From positions 1 through 64,000 of the IMG/VR virus record IMGVR_UViG_3300025127_000024: a DNA stretch of 64,000 nucleotides, one strand, 5' to 3'. The first letter of the stretch is position 1, and each line of letters opens with the position of its first letter. The translations under genes and the position numbers were made by a program. This document shows, one piece after another, positions 55,101 to 64,000 of this stretch. Under the pieces are notes generated by a model that was not told the origin of the DNA, searched no databases, and saw only the letters and a list, made by a program, of their open reading frames with translations. The stretch comes from a virus.

Positions 55101-57918
55101 TGATGCTAAGACTTTAGGATTTTTACCAAACACGTTAGATAATGTTAGGGGTACAGCTTCTCTTAATTTTTATAACCTTGAGACAAACCCTTTAATTGGT
55201 AGAATATCAACGGTTAAACCTATAGGTGTAAGCGGTGGTAGTATGGTTCCTTTCTTAAGTATATACGAAACCAAACCAGTAGAATCTGCGTTAGAAGTTT
55301 TTTGGGAAACAGCATCTACGGGTTTAATATCAGATATAAATGAAGACGTACAAACAGGTTTTGATGGAGTAGTAGGATTTAGCACACTTAATTATAAGCA
55401 TGTAGAAGATCAGGATTACCAGGGAGTAGGTACAACTACAGGTGCTAGTGATGCTAAATGGATTACCGATGCTTTTTTCATGGTAGATCAACAGGGAACA
55501 AATTTAACATCTGCTGTTATAAATAGTTTCACGGTTACCACCCAAACAGTTCCTGTTCAAGACATAAGCTCTAAATTTGAACTTGTATCAAACTATACAA
55601 CAACCGGTGAATATAGATTTGCTATTGCGTCAGATAATTTTGTTTTTAATCACGATGCTGATGAGTTAGAAAATTATACTTTTACTTGTAACGTAACTTA
55701 TGATGGTGTTACTTCTGATTTTATATTTAATGGCAGGTTACAAAATGTATCTCCTGAAATAGATCCTGCCTGTAATACTTATTCTGTTTCAAGCGATAAT
55801 ACTAATACAGGTACTTTAGTAACAATGACTGGTAATAATGGTTCTTTTATACAATCATCTTCTGATTTGTTTTGGGAAATAGATCCATCAACAAATACTA
55901 ACAATTATTTTACTTTACAAAATGTAAATAATGAAGCTGTAATAACTATAACACAAAACAATCCTAATGGTTTACCCACAACAGGTGTTTATAATTTAAC
56001 TATAAGATTAACTGATGCTTGGGATTATACTAATAATTCACCTACTGGAACAATAAATAGTGGTGTTTATGATAGTAAAAGAGTTGAATGTTCTGGTGCT
56101 GCTGCAAACTTAGACATAACAATAGGCACACCCTCGGTAAATCCATGTATACAAGGCGCAATACCAGTTACTGGTTTTGGAGGCAACTACGGAGAGTTAC
56201 CAGTATATAATAGGTCATATGCTATAAATGGAGGAGTACCTAGCTGTGATGGACAAAATATGAGCGCTGATAGCGGTAACCAACCTGGGCCTAACAATAA
56301 ACATTATGCTGGCGTTTATATAGGTAGAGACGATATATTAAATAAGCCTAACGCATCACCCCCAATTGTTCCTTTTACTTCAACTGGTGGTGGTTGGACA
56401 GGCACTAATGCTAATTATAGCACTGGAAATCCAGTTAGCACTTTAGGTTTACCGACAACTGGAACTGTTTTTGGATCTACAAACCCTAGTATAAAGCCAA
56501 TGTCTTTGGTGCACTTAGATAGAGCGGTTCCTTCTAATCCTAATGTTCCTAACAGCGGTGGTTGTACAGACACTTCACAAGGTGGTTGTAGTAGAGGTGT
56601 TATGAAGTTTACCGTAGAAGTGTTGTGTGACGCAGCCGCGCTGGCCGGTTGTTCAGATCCTTTAGCTATGTGTGGTGATAGAATGAGCTCATCTGTTAAA
56701 TACAAAATATTTCATAGAGCACTACAGTCTTCTTCACCAAACTCTTTATCATGGTCAACTGTTGCGGATGAAAACGGACAACTACAAGGTGAGGAACCAA
56801 TAGTAGTGGCAGAAGTTGGTGATGGTGCAAGTGCTAGTAGTGTTGTAAATGTCAACTATTCTTCTATGAGTTTTGATATATTTATAGACTGCTCAGCTAA
56901 TCCTGGAGAATACTTTTTATACTTTGAATTTGCACCAGAATCAACAAATACAGCATATGGTTGTAATTATAATGGAACTGGTTGTACTTTAGAAGTTAGT
57001 TATTCTGACGCGAACTACTCATATCCAAATGGAACCGGAACAGTTCCAACACCTATATCTGGTGGTGAGTTTTATTTAGGTATGGAAAAATTTCCTAATG
57101 TAGATAACTCAGCTGCAGGTATAGAGTTTACAACATCAAGTGGTAATCCTTATATACTGGGTTATGATCCAGGTGCTAACAATACAGTTCCTTATTCTGG
57201 TGGTAGTTTATTTGACAACACTACAGATTTTTCTGCAACTGTATCAGTAGAAAATGGATTAACATTAACATTAAATCAATCTCTACCTAAAGTTTCTATT
57301 GGACAAGGTGTTGTTCTTTCAACAGCAACTAGTGGTCCAGCTTTAGCATACGTTAGTGATGTTAGTGAGGTTGGTGGTGTAACACAAGTTGTTTTATCTA
57401 ATGCACCTGGAACCGTATTAGCTAACAATAATATTTCTTTTGTAAACAATTTTTACGAAGGAACTTTATCACAAGCAAAATTTGTAGGAAAAGTATATGG
57501 TAATATAGGTTCTATTAATGCTAACAATTTACAAGAATTATATGTTGATGCGGCTAGAACAACACCGTTTGTTCCTAAAAGAGCAGATAGATACTACACT
57601 ATAACGCAAAACGTGACTCTTACAGACAATAAAGACGGTAATCATTTATCAGTTTCTCGATGGGATTATACAAATCTTGGTAATTACCCTGGTAGTATAA
57701 GTGGTAATGGCGCTAGTGCAACAGAGTGGAGAGAAGACTACAGTACTGGATACCCTAGATTTACTGTTAGACTAAATTCTAATGGTAAATTAATAACTGA
57801 TCCCGATGGTGTAAAAAGAAGATTTTGGCAGGGAGGTGGTAGAACCCCAACAGTTAATACTCCTGGTGAAGCTTGGCAGATGACAAGGCCTTTTAAAGGG
57901 CAGCAATACTATGGGTAA
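52150..57918 (+). CDS. Giant tail-nozzle-type protein (1,922 residues)
   Basis: The N-terminus MAEIKNSFLKSKMNKDLDDR then LVPNGEYRDAVNISVGRSEG is the hallmark start of podovirus tail-tube (nozzle) proteins. About 500 residues of beta-rich sequence follow that could form its propeller. The remaining two thirds is Thr/Asn/Ser-rich with Ig-like stretches (YTFTCNVTYDGVTSDFIFNG) and a Cys-rich region at residues about 1480-1650 (NSGGCTDTSQGGCSRG; CSDPLAMCGD). The C-terminal 100 residues are basic and aromatic. It is probably a nozzle fused to surface domains. The function of the C-terminal part is unknown. Confidence 0.75.
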   Translation: MAEIKNSFLKSKMNKDLDDRLVPNGEYRDAVNISVGRSEGDDVGALENILGNEEVHSNTGLTCIGLYFDNIGNRIFEFLTNYTDPKPLQLIPADTTDTCKIRVKSFDGSQPYYTLVEGSFLNFSMGKDFLIHSVNLVENQLFWTDNRNQPRKINIDLAINDPNHYKYEWQISVAKYSPITPISLVKKASLLVDSATTNSTVRLKKAGANGVPEVGMTVITNGTTSCNFVTVLTVDDSQTNFYELTLTDAINVSVDDIVYLFISTMTNESTNPNWPGDPDYLEAKYVRFSFRFKYEDDEYSTFAPFSQIAFIPKQKGYFIDGDEKDAFRSTVIRWFENNVNQIALLIPLPSKATQILTRYKISEIDVLYKESDSRVVKILETLTAAQIQANNNESNVYEYVYKSQKPYRSLAENQTTRVYDKVPVRAISQEVSGNRVIYGNYFEGWTPPPSLNYKLTFQEKGDSFDNFIEYPNHTVKENRNYQVGVILADKYNRQSSVILSTLDDISSSAIEKGSTIFAPYSSVTSPYNVKCYNGSAIRFLLESSISSARNIPTGVPGLYAVQQKNGFAINAGAVSNTSYTFTFDTTSTFDNIPSIGQYLRGEYQDYVEITAITGPSLSNAYTITCNEDISLKYNTNKALPSSVEDVKFSYLLNKDGWYSYKIVVRQQEVDYYNSYLAGMLKGYPLQQTSGSNTVYTTISPGNNLPDYVMPEIQHGVNTTDFPVGEENKTAHVVLINDNINKIPRDLSEVGPDQTQYRSSEELFGRVENFESVCELTETTGYIPLASQAMVNYIEYDSSDPNLPSCIARLRVGDGVEGVGSNNTGSINYPDDWYKNTVINRIDQDFALDAVDTSLNSVTNNTDVELSTLNATLGSWFATAGVGVIQATNNNDETFATDGVTNLTVSNVDNTGAKTIITFNTAVDIGAGGVIKFKYPQGTGRIYFQPSQLVLSSNQSGSTMSFKFFLEENRQYYPATKADVVSTIADAKTLGFLPNTLDNVRGTASLNFYNLETNPLIGRISTVKPIGVSGGSMVPFLSIYETKPVESALEVFWETASTGLISDINEDVQTGFDGVVGFSTLNYKHVEDQDYQGVGTTTGASDAKWITDAFFMVDQQGTNLTSAVINSFTVTTQTVPVQDISSKFELVSNYTTTGEYRFAIASDNFVFNHDADELENYTFTCNVTYDGVTSDFIFNGRLQNVSPEIDPACNTYSVSSDNTNTGTLVTMTGNNGSFIQSSSDLFWEIDPSTNTNNYFTLQNVNNEAVITITQNNPNGLPTTGVYNLTIRLTDAWDYTNNSPTGTINSGVYDSKRVECSGAAANLDITIGTPSVNPCIQGAIPVTGFGGNYGELPVYNRSYAINGGVPSCDGQNMSADSGNQPGPNNKHYAGVYIGRDDILNKPNASPPIVPFTSTGGGWTGTNANYSTGNPVSTLGLPTTGTVFGSTNPSIKPMSLVHLDRAVPSNPNVPNSGGCTDTSQGGCSRGVMKFTVEVLCDAAALAGCSDPLAMCGDRMSSSVKYKIFHRALQSSSPNSLSWSTVADENGQLQGEEPIVVAEVGDGASASSVVNVNYSSMSFDIFIDCSANPGEYFLYFEFAPESTNTAYGCNYNGTGCTLEVSYSDANYSYPNGTGTVPTPISGGEFYLGMEKFPNVDNSAAGIEFTTSSGNPYILGYDPGANNTVPYSGGSLFDNTTDFSATVSVENGLTLTLNQSLPKVSIGQGVVLSTATSGPALAYVSDVSEVGGVTQVVLSNAPGTVLANNNISFVNNFYEGTLSQAKFVGKVYGNIGSINANNLQELYVDAARTTPFVPKRADRYYTITQNVTLTDNKDGNHLSVSRWDYTNLGNYPGSISGNGASATEWREDYSTGYPRFTVRLNSNGKLITDPDGVKRRFWQGGGRTPTVNTPGEAWQMTRPFKGQQYYG

Positions 57919-57948
57919 TTTAAAAAATAAACAAGTAACTATAATACT

Positions 57949-59565
57949 ATGGCCGCTACAATAGAATTAAAATATTTTAACTCTTTTTGGATTAAGAAGA
58001 TGGACACCATTATGGACGTTAGAGATACTACAGCTATTGTTGCTTCTGCTAGTACAGGTACTACTATTAGCCTACAAGATCCTAATCTTTATATTGGCAT
58101 AGGTCAAAGAGTTAAAAATGAAACTATACAACAATCGTTGCCAGATTTTACTTTTGTAACTGGTGTAGATATGGCTTCTAATCCTCCTACAGTAACAGTT
58201 AATCAAAGTGTAACTGTGTCTGCTTTAGAAACTTTAGAGTTTGGTCCCATAGAGGATTTTACTCAAGTACCAAAAGCTTATGCTTCAACACCTGTTAGTG
58301 ATTGGTATGCAGAAGAAGCTAGAATTAGAGGCGGGTATAATAATACAAATGTAGATTTAGGTGTAAAAGCTTATATAGTAGAAGATGATTCTACTCAAAA
58401 CCATAGATCTAATTCATTAATATATTCTGGTATATTTAATTCTAGAACAGGTGTTAATGAAACAAATCAATTTAGCGTTGCAGAATCTATAACACGAGCT
58501 GTTGATCCAGCTAACGGGTCTATACAAAAATTATACGCTGAAGATACTAATTTAATAATTTTTCAAGAATTAAAAGTAAATAGATCTTTAATTGATAAAG
58601 ACGCTATATACACTGCAGAAGGCGGTCAACTAACAACAGCTGGATCAGAGGTAATTGGTTCAATAATTCCTTATGCTGGTGAGTATGGTATAAGTACAAA
58701 TCCAGAATCATTTGCTGTTTATGGTTATAGAAAATATTTTACAGACAGAACAAGAAGTGCTGTTCTTAGATTATCTCAAGATGGTATAACAGAAATATCT
58801 AATTATGGTATGTTTGATTATTTTAGAGATGAATTAGGTTTAGTTGGAAATACAGGTCTTGCGTTAGGTGGATGGGACATGCATACTAAACAGTATGTAG
58901 TTTCTTTACAACCACCACCTTGTGAAAATTGTAAAGCAGATACTGTTGTAAGAACTTTAGGTTTTGATGAAGCTGTTTTAGGTTGGACTAGTAGATACAG
59001 TTATAAACCTGATTTATTAGGTAGTTTAAGAAATAATTTTTACACAAGTAAAAATGGAGGTTTATGGCAGCATTACAGCACAGCTGTTGCTCATTCAAAT
59101 TTTTATGGAGTAGATTATAACTCTCATGTTACATTTATATTTAATGGTCAACCTTCGTTATCTAAAACATTTAAAACAATAAATTACGAAGGATCTCCTG
59201 GTTGGCAAGTATCTAGCATGGTTGCTAATGAATATCAGAAAACAAATATAGAAGGTTTATCTACATCTCCTAGTTTTACAGGAGATACTGGTTTTACTGT
59301 TTCTCCATATGTACAGTATACTAATTTAGCTGATCTAGAAAATTCTTTATTTACAAATAGTTTTAAAAGAAAAGAAGATAAATACTTTGCAAATATATTA
59401 AATGTTACACCGCAAAGACCTGGTGAAGTTGTTTATGGAGAGTCAATGACTGGTTTAAAAGGATTTTTTACAACTGTTACAATGACTTATGATAATAGTC
59501 AAACTAACGCGGGTAAAGCAGAACTATTTGCAGCTTCTACAAATTACGTAGAATCATCATATTAA
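57949..59565 (+). CDS. Second tail-nozzle-like protein
   Basis: A 538-residue beta-rich protein. Characteristic blocks are DWYAEEARIRGGYNNTNVDL, QNHRSNSLIYSGIFNSRTGV, VDPANGSIQKLYAEDTNLII and IYTAEGGQLTTAGSEVIGSI, a repeating pattern suited to a beta-propeller tail protein seen in Bacteroidota phages. It is placed after the giant nozzle gene. It may form the lower nozzle or tail tip. Confidence 0.7.
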   Translation: MAATIELKYFNSFWIKKMDTIMDVRDTTAIVASASTGTTISLQDPNLYIGIGQRVKNETIQQSLPDFTFVTGVDMASNPPTVTVNQSVTVSALETLEFGPIEDFTQVPKAYASTPVSDWYAEEARIRGGYNNTNVDLGVKAYIVEDDSTQNHRSNSLIYSGIFNSRTGVNETNQFSVAESITRAVDPANGSIQKLYAEDTNLIIFQELKVNRSLIDKDAIYTAEGGQLTTAGSEVIGSIIPYAGEYGISTNPESFAVYGYRKYFTDRTRSAVLRLSQDGITEISNYGMFDYFRDELGLVGNTGLALGGWDMHTKQYVVSLQPPPCENCKADTVVRTLGFDEAVLGWTSRYSYKPDLLGSLRNNFYTSKNGGLWQHYSTAVAHSNFYGVDYNSHVTFIFNGQPSLSKTFKTINYEGSPGWQVSSMVANEYQKTNIEGLSTSPSFTGDTGFTVSPYVQYTNLADLENSLFTNSFKRKEDKYFANILNVTPQRPGEVVYGESMTGLKGFFTTVTMTYDNSQTNAGKAELFAASTNYVESSY

Positions 59566-59575
59566 ATTTAATTAA

Positions 59576-60091
59576 ATGAGTAAGTTAAAAGAAACTAACT
59601 ACACTCTAGAAAAAATAAATCAAATAGAATATTTTAGAGATGAAGTTATAAAGCTTGAAAAACAATTAATAGACATGGGTAGTTTAGGTGATCCTGATAA
59701 CCCAGGTAGATGTGAAGAGCTAAATAAAATAAATCCATTAAAGCACACATTTGCTGGTGGATGCTATATAAGAGAAATTAATTGTCCAGCTGGGCAAATA
59801 CTAACAACAGCTATACACAAAAAAGAACATCCTTATTTTGTTATAAAAGGTAAGGTATCAGTGTTAACTGAAGACGGTATAAAAGAAATTACAGCCCCTT
59901 TTTATGGGGTTACTAAACCAGGAACTAAACGAGTTGTTTTTGTTCATGAAGATTGTACATGGGTTACTGTTCATAGAACTGACAGTACAGATGTAGATGA
60001 AGTGTTAGATGAAGTGTTAGCAAAAAACTTTGAAGATCCTGATGTTAGTTTAAAAGAAATAAAAAAACAATTGCAATTAAAACAAAAGTAA
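59576..60091 (+). CDS. Cupin-fold protein in the tail cluster
   Basis: A 171-residue protein with helical ends and a central beta-barrel core: GGCYIREINCPAGQILTTAI, HKKEHPYFVIKGKVSVLTED and YGVTKPGTKRVVFVHEDCTW. The HxxxEH...G and PG...H spacing fits the cupin fold with possible metal ligands. Cupin-like domains occur in phage tail-associated proteins I recall from marine phages; here it may be structural or bind a metal or sugar. It is cotranscribed with nozzle and internal protein genes. Confidence 0.75.
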   Translation: MSKLKETNYTLEKINQIEYFRDEVIKLEKQLIDMGSLGDPDNPGRCEELNKINPLKHTFAGGCYIREINCPAGQILTTAIHKKEHPYFVIKGKVSVLTEDGIKEITAPFYGVTKPGTKRVVFVHEDCTWVTVHRTDSTDVDEVLDEVLAKNFEDPDVSLKEIKKQLQLKQK

Positions 60092-60092
60092 T

Positions 60093-60806
60093 ATGAGTAT
60101 GTTAGTGGCAGGTGGCTTAAGTGTTGCTGGTGGAATCATCGGTGGTATTGGAGCTGGCAAAAGAAAACGAGCGGCAGCTAGAGAACAAAGAAGACGAATG
60201 GCAGAGTTGAAAAGACTTGAGGCCAGTCGTCAAGCTATTGTTAATCCCTACGCTAACACAACTGATTTATCTGGTTTAGCTAAAGATCTAAGTGGCATGA
60301 TGACAAATCCTTACGCTAGTTTAGGCGTAGCAACTAATGCAGCTAAAATAAAAATAGAAGAATCAGATATGGCTTTAGCTCAAACATTAGACACATTAAG
60401 AGCTACGGGCGCAGGAGCTGGAGGCGCAACAGCATTAGCGCAAGCTGCTTTAGCTAGCAAGCAAGGCGTCGCTGCAGATATAGAAAAACAAGAAGCAAAC
60501 AATGAGCAATTAAGAGCTCAAGGTGAAGCTAGAATGAACGAGCAGAAAGTATCTGAACAACAAAGGTTGCAAGGTATAGCATTAAGCGAGGGTCAAAGAA
60601 CTCAAGCGGCTGATGCTGCAGGACAACAGTTTATGTTTAATGCTAGAGAAACAAGAGAACAAGATAAAATTAATAGAGTTGCTGGATTAGCAGACAGAGC
60701 AGCAGCACAACAAGCTCAAGCTGCGGCTGATCAAACAGGAGCTATAACAGGAACACTGAGTAGTTTAGCAAACATATACTCAGGATTTAAAGCAGGACAA
60801 CAATAA
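60093..60806 (+). CDS. Internal virion (ejection) protein, small
   Basis: A 237-residue protein. It has an N-terminal Gly-rich hydrophobic segment (VAGGLSVAGGIIGGIGAGKR), a basic patch RKRAAAREQRRR, and a long Ala/Gln-rich helix with GATALAQAALASKQGVAADI. The layout matches T7 gp14-like and P22 ejection proteins that enter the outer membrane. It is the first of a run of internal protein genes at the right end. Confidence 0.75.
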   Translation: MSMLVAGGLSVAGGIIGGIGAGKRKRAAAREQRRRMAELKRLEASRQAIVNPYANTTDLSGLAKDLSGMMTNPYASLGVATNAAKIKIEESDMALAQTLDTLRATGAGAGGATALAQAALASKQGVAADIEKQEANNEQLRAQGEARMNEQKVSEQQRLQGIALSEGQRTQAADAAGQQFMFNARETREQDKINRVAGLADRAAAQQAQAAADQTGAITGTLSSLANIYSGFKAGQQ

Positions 60807-60807
60807 T

Positions 60808-62901
60808 ATGGGAGCATACGATAATCCGGCAATGATAGTCGACACACAGTCAGGTCAACATGTTAGAGACATGCTGCAGTCTATAGGTAATACTGCTTTG
60901 CAGTATGGTATACGTATGGCTGAAAAAAGAGAACGTGAAGAAAAAGAAAGACAAAAGAGGTTAGAAAATAATAACACTATAAGAAAAAATTCTATACTAG
61001 CGACCACTAAACTTAAAAGTGATACTCAAGCTAAGATAGAATCTAAAAACCCTGTAAATATAGGCTCATTACAAGATGATATAGATTTAATATTTGATGA
61101 TTATTCAAACGCTTTACAGAGGTTTAACATGAGTCAGTATGATGATAGCTATGCTGGTAGCGAACAAGAGCAAGCAGATCTAGCTATTATATCTTCTACG
61201 CAAAATTTTGCCACTTCAGCTCCAGAATTATTTGCTAACACAACAGCTTTAATAGATAAATACAAAGAATTAAAAGGTAAATATGATACACTAGGTGGAT
61301 TAGATCCTTCTTACAGCGACCCTTATTTTCAAATATTTGTTAATACACAGGAAGGAGCTTATAACGACGCTAGTATAGGTTGGGAGAGTAGACTTGAAGG
61401 CGATAGAAGATTATTTGATTATGTTTTAACTGGTGATGAAGTAAAAAAACAAAATGCTATAAGTTATTTTAATGCGTTAGACGAGACACAAAAATCTATA
61501 TTGTTTGGAGAAGATTCTACAATGACTGCTGAACAATTTGCTTCTACTTATAGTTCACAAGGAATGAATTTCATGGATGTGGATATACCTATAGATGAAA
61601 ATGTTTCTTCATTGTTAGTACAAAATGATAGAGGTGGTTATGATTTTAGTAATGAACATAGAATAAGTATGCAAGAGATGGTTGATGTCATGAATGATAC
61701 TGACGGCAACCCATATGTATTTGGTAGATTCTTTTCTGAAATACAAGACGTAAACGGAATATTTACAGAAAATGCTGAAGAGGCTCAAATAATAATAAAT
61801 GGTAGATTAGCTGAGCGATTTACAGAAGGAGGAGAAACTCATGAAAAAACTTATTATAAAAGAACATCTGGAGGTAAACAAGAAATTATACAAACTATAA
61901 AAATGCCTAACTTAGATGAGGTTGATAATTTTGCTAATCAACAAGGAGGAGCTGTAGTAGATGGATGGGAGACATCTCAAAACGGTATTCTTAACGCAAA
62001 CGCAACAATAAGAAAATTAGCTAAACCAGCTTATAATGATGAAGGTGGATTTATGTATGATGAATTTGGAAACCAAGTTTTTTATTATAATGTAAAAACA
62101 GAAGAACCAAGCGATGAAAACAATTGGACATGGAGTGGTGATGAAGAAGTTAAAATATCTTTATTAAATGCTGATACCGTTGTAAACACTGGTGAAACAT
62201 CAGATATTTGGAATCCTGGTTTAAAAAAAGGTGTTGAAGATTTTATGGTTGAAATGGCTAGAAGACAAAGCGGTTATTATACACTACCAGTTGTATCAGA
62301 AAAGAACGGAGACTTTAGACCAAGAAGATCAAGCAATAATAAAAAAGTAATTAATCCTGCTATAGCTGAACTAGCAACTAGTATTATTAATCAACCTAGT
62401 GGTAACTGGAGTGATGCATCTTGGGTTGCAGATTTCTTTAACACAGCTAATTTAGACGGCACGGTTGCAATGACAGGTGGTGAAGCTAAGTTAAGCTTAG
62501 AAGAAACAATTCAAGCTTACGAAGATGTTGGGGTTAACAAACTAAATAAAACTGAAAAACAAGAGCTTGAAAACGCTAAAGCTGCACTAGCTGGTATGAA
62601 TGAAAATGCTATATACATACAGTATGGAGGCAAAGGAGACATGACTGAAATAAGAATAGGTAGCGCTGGTTTAGTAGCTAATTCAGTAAGAAGTTCGTTT
62701 GGTAGTGAGGGAGAACAAAGCGACTTTGACACGGCTTATGCTTTAGCGAAAGAGAAGTTTATGAATGAATTTACAATGGAAAAATTCTTAAACAACTTAA
62801 ATATAGAAGCTACAGAACTTAATTTAAATAGCGCTTATTATAAAGCAGAGTATCAAAAAGAGGTTAACAAGCAGTTAGAAAGATTTAAAAGATTTAAATA
62901 A
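60808..62901 (+). CDS. Internal virion protein, middle
   Basis: A 697-residue acidic, mostly helical protein (QSIGNTALQYGIRMAEKRER; NIGSLQDDIDLIFDDYSNAL) without recognised enzymatic motifs. N- and C-termini carry charged coiled coils (KREREEKERQKRLENNNTIR; YQKEVNKQLERFKRFK). It is probably a T7 gp15-like ejection protein by position and size. Confidence 0.65.
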   Translation: MGAYDNPAMIVDTQSGQHVRDMLQSIGNTALQYGIRMAEKREREEKERQKRLENNNTIRKNSILATTKLKSDTQAKIESKNPVNIGSLQDDIDLIFDDYSNALQRFNMSQYDDSYAGSEQEQADLAIISSTQNFATSAPELFANTTALIDKYKELKGKYDTLGGLDPSYSDPYFQIFVNTQEGAYNDASIGWESRLEGDRRLFDYVLTGDEVKKQNAISYFNALDETQKSILFGEDSTMTAEQFASTYSSQGMNFMDVDIPIDENVSSLLVQNDRGGYDFSNEHRISMQEMVDVMNDTDGNPYVFGRFFSEIQDVNGIFTENAEEAQIIINGRLAERFTEGGETHEKTYYKRTSGGKQEIIQTIKMPNLDEVDNFANQQGGAVVDGWETSQNGILNANATIRKLAKPAYNDEGGFMYDEFGNQVFYYNVKTEEPSDENNWTWSGDEEVKISLLNADTVVNTGETSDIWNPGLKKGVEDFMVEMARRQSGYYTLPVVSEKNGDFRPRRSSNNKKVINPAIAELATSIINQPSGNWSDASWVADFFNTANLDGTVAMTGGEAKLSLEETIQAYEDVGVNKLNKTEKQELENAKAALAGMNENAIYIQYGGKGDMTEIRIGSAGLVANSVRSSFGSEGEQSDFDTAYALAKEKFMNEFTMEKFLNNLNIEATELNLNSAYYKAEYQKEVNKQLERFKRFK

Positions 62902-62906
62902 ACTTC

Positions 62907-64000
62907 ATGGAATTAGATCCAATACAACAACAACAACTGGTTACTTTTCAATCAAACTTTGAAGGTAGTCAAGAGGAATACGATAGACAACTAGCCGAGT
63001 TGTATGCTCAGTTTAAAAGAGAAAACGAGCAAAAAGAGCTAGCAGCTAGATTTGACAAAAGAAAAAAACAAATACTGGGAAACCAATACAGCCCTGCGGA
63101 TCAAGCGGAGACCACTGCAGGTGCGAATCAAGATGGGGTCTCCAGTTTCGTGCAGGACATAGAACCGCTTTCATTGGAGTCGTTTTTAAACATGACGCTT
63201 CAACAAAAAAGAGGACTTAGTTATGATGAGCAAAACAGATTGTTTGAAGAAGCTGAAAACAGAGAGCTTTTTAATGACTATGTTTTAGATCCTGAAAATA
63301 AGGGGTTTACAAAAAATCGTATACCAGATGATTTAAGATTAGAAGATATAGCTGGTAATCTATTTGAGATTAAAATTCCTACTGCGCAACTACTAGAATC
63401 TCCTATTATGGAAGATTATACTAAGTTATATTATGAAAGCAAAGGTCTTAACTATGAAAAAATAAAAGAAGCTAAAGACAAAAGTGAATATAACCAAGGA
63501 GCATTAGAGGTTTTAAAAGGGGCTAGTTATATGGAAAAGCAACCAACTGCTGACAACACAATGCTTAACATAGGTTTAGCGCTTGGCATGGGTGGTCCTG
63601 GTACACAATTAGGTGTAGGGTCTAGTGGTCAAACAGCGACCGCTAAATTTGACAAAACAACTGGCCAAAATGTTGCTCCAGAAATAAAAGAGGAATATCC
63701 AGAGTTATTTGATGATAATGGTGACTGGGCTTTTAACAGCTATGAAGAACTGCAAAAACATAGAAATAAACTTGGAGATGAAAATAGAAAATACGCAGAT
63801 ATTACAGCTTCAAAATGGAACAGGGAAATAGAAAAAGAAATAGACATTAAGTTTAAAAATCTTTTAGATGAAAGCAGGATAGAGCAAAAAGTAATGCTTG
63901 AATATATTGAAGAAAAAGCTAAAGAAACTGAAAAATTTTTATTTGATTCTTACCAAGTAACATCAGCAGATGTTGGAGACTTTGATAATAGTGGGGCTGT
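62907..64000 (+). CDS. N-terminal part of a large internal virion protein (3' end outside window)
   Basis: ATG at 62907 opens a frame that reaches the right edge without a stop (364 codons). It begins MELDPIQQQQLVTFQSNFEG, has acidic helical stretches and a Gly-rich motif LGMGGPGTQLGVGSSGQT. Given its place after two internal protein genes, it is likely the start of the giant ejection protein. Its open frame ends with two bases of a codon, which would join base 1 of the window in phase with the frame open at the left edge. That could be chance (one in three). Confidence 0.7.
   Translation, partial: MELDPIQQQQLVTFQSNFEGSQEEYDRQLAELYAQFKRENEQKELAARFDKRKKQILGNQYSPADQAETTAGANQDGVSSFVQDIEPLSLESFLNMTLQQKRGLSYDEQNRLFEEAENRELFNDYVLDPENKGFTKNRIPDDLRLEDIAGNLFEIKIPTAQLLESPIMEDYTKLYYESKGLNYEKIKEAKDKSEYNQGALEVLKGASYMEKQPTADNTMLNIGLALGMGGPGTQLGVGSSGQTATAKFDKTTGQNVAPEIKEEYPELFDDNGDWAFNSYEELQKHRNKLGDENRKYADITASKWNREIEKEIDIKFKNLLDESRIEQKVMLEYIEEKAKETEKFLFDSYQVTSADVGDFDNSGA

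Noticed and set aside
52150-57918. A tape-measure protein
   Set aside because: The N-terminus matches podovirus nozzle proteins, the sequence is beta-rich with Ig-like parts, and no long-tail genes are present.
1-64000. Exact circular genome of 64,000 bp
   Set aside because: The edge frames join in phase, but a round window length is more likely a cut, and one in three random joins would be in phase.
1-64000. CRISPR arrays, insertion sequences, integrase or attachment sites
   Set aside because: No regular repeat-spacer pattern, transposase or integrase motifs were seen; the spaced repeats found are promoter-like and lie before genes.

Overview
The window is an AT-rich (by eye about one third G+C) double-stranded DNA phage genome. 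It most likely infects a marine Bacteroidota (flavobacterium-like) host. Exported proteins have signal peptides ending in the ...NAQ/...MAQ style typical of Bacteroidota. Start codons lack Shine-Dalgarno sequences and sit in A-rich contexts. The ribonucleotide reductase small subunit carries the metal-ligand set of the dimanganese class described from Flavobacterium. The virion genes (large terminase, portal, scaffold, capsid, adaptor, nozzle-like proteins, very large internal proteins, no sheath or tape measure recognised) indicate a podovirus-like particle.

Layout. (1) 1-7,667, plus strand: the end of a giant internal virion protein with an embedded HAD-like phosphatase motif set, an exported beta-barrel-like protein, a small membrane protein, an exported thioredoxin-like protein, and four small proteins, two of which share an N-terminal peptide. 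(2) 7,668-7,740: a terminator between two converging gene blocks. (3) 7,742-25,518, minus strand: a dense metabolic and replication block read from about 25.5 kb down to 7.7 kb. It holds NrdA/NrdB, a PD-(D/E)XK nuclease, a GIY-YIG-like/MazG fusion, a thymidylate-synthase-family enzyme with the dCMP-specific Asp, a primase-helicase, an SSB-like protein, an exonuclease plus ERF annealing protein, a sigma factor, an HTH protein, a DNA ligase and a tRNA-Met. Its first-transcribed 4.5 kb (21.0-25.5 kb) is a run of small unknown genes carrying seven copies of one 37-nt promoter-like element. (4) 25,519-25,876: a non-coding, locally GC-rich control region between the divergent blocks. (5) 25,877-64,000, plus strand: the late block. 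It has GroEL and GroES, many small virion-like proteins with a recurring Ser-Pro motif, an M15 peptidase and a 3-TM holin, tail-fibre-like proteins, a GroES-like double-domain protein, terminase, portal, scaffold and major capsid. After these come neck and nozzle proteins and internal virion proteins running off the right edge.

How it fits together. The phage sigma factor and HTH protein probably redirect host RNA polymerase. The nucleotide enzymes supply, and may modify, dNTPs. Primase-helicase, SSB, ligase and the exonuclease/annealase pair copy and recombine DNA, but no DNA polymerase gene was recognised. The chaperonin pair presumably folds phage proteins. The ORF open at the right edge (an internal virion protein start) and the ORF open at the left edge (an internal virion protein end) may be two ends of one giant gene in a circular map, with the middle outside this window.

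The points most worth attention are the seven-copy promoter element, the shared SPF-MAKSP N-terminal peptide, the roughly 53% G+C patch inside the terminase ATPase, the two tRNA-like elements that lack a normal anticodon arm, the GroEL/GroES pair plus GroES-like double domain, and the Asn-to-Asp change in the thymidylate-synthase homologue.
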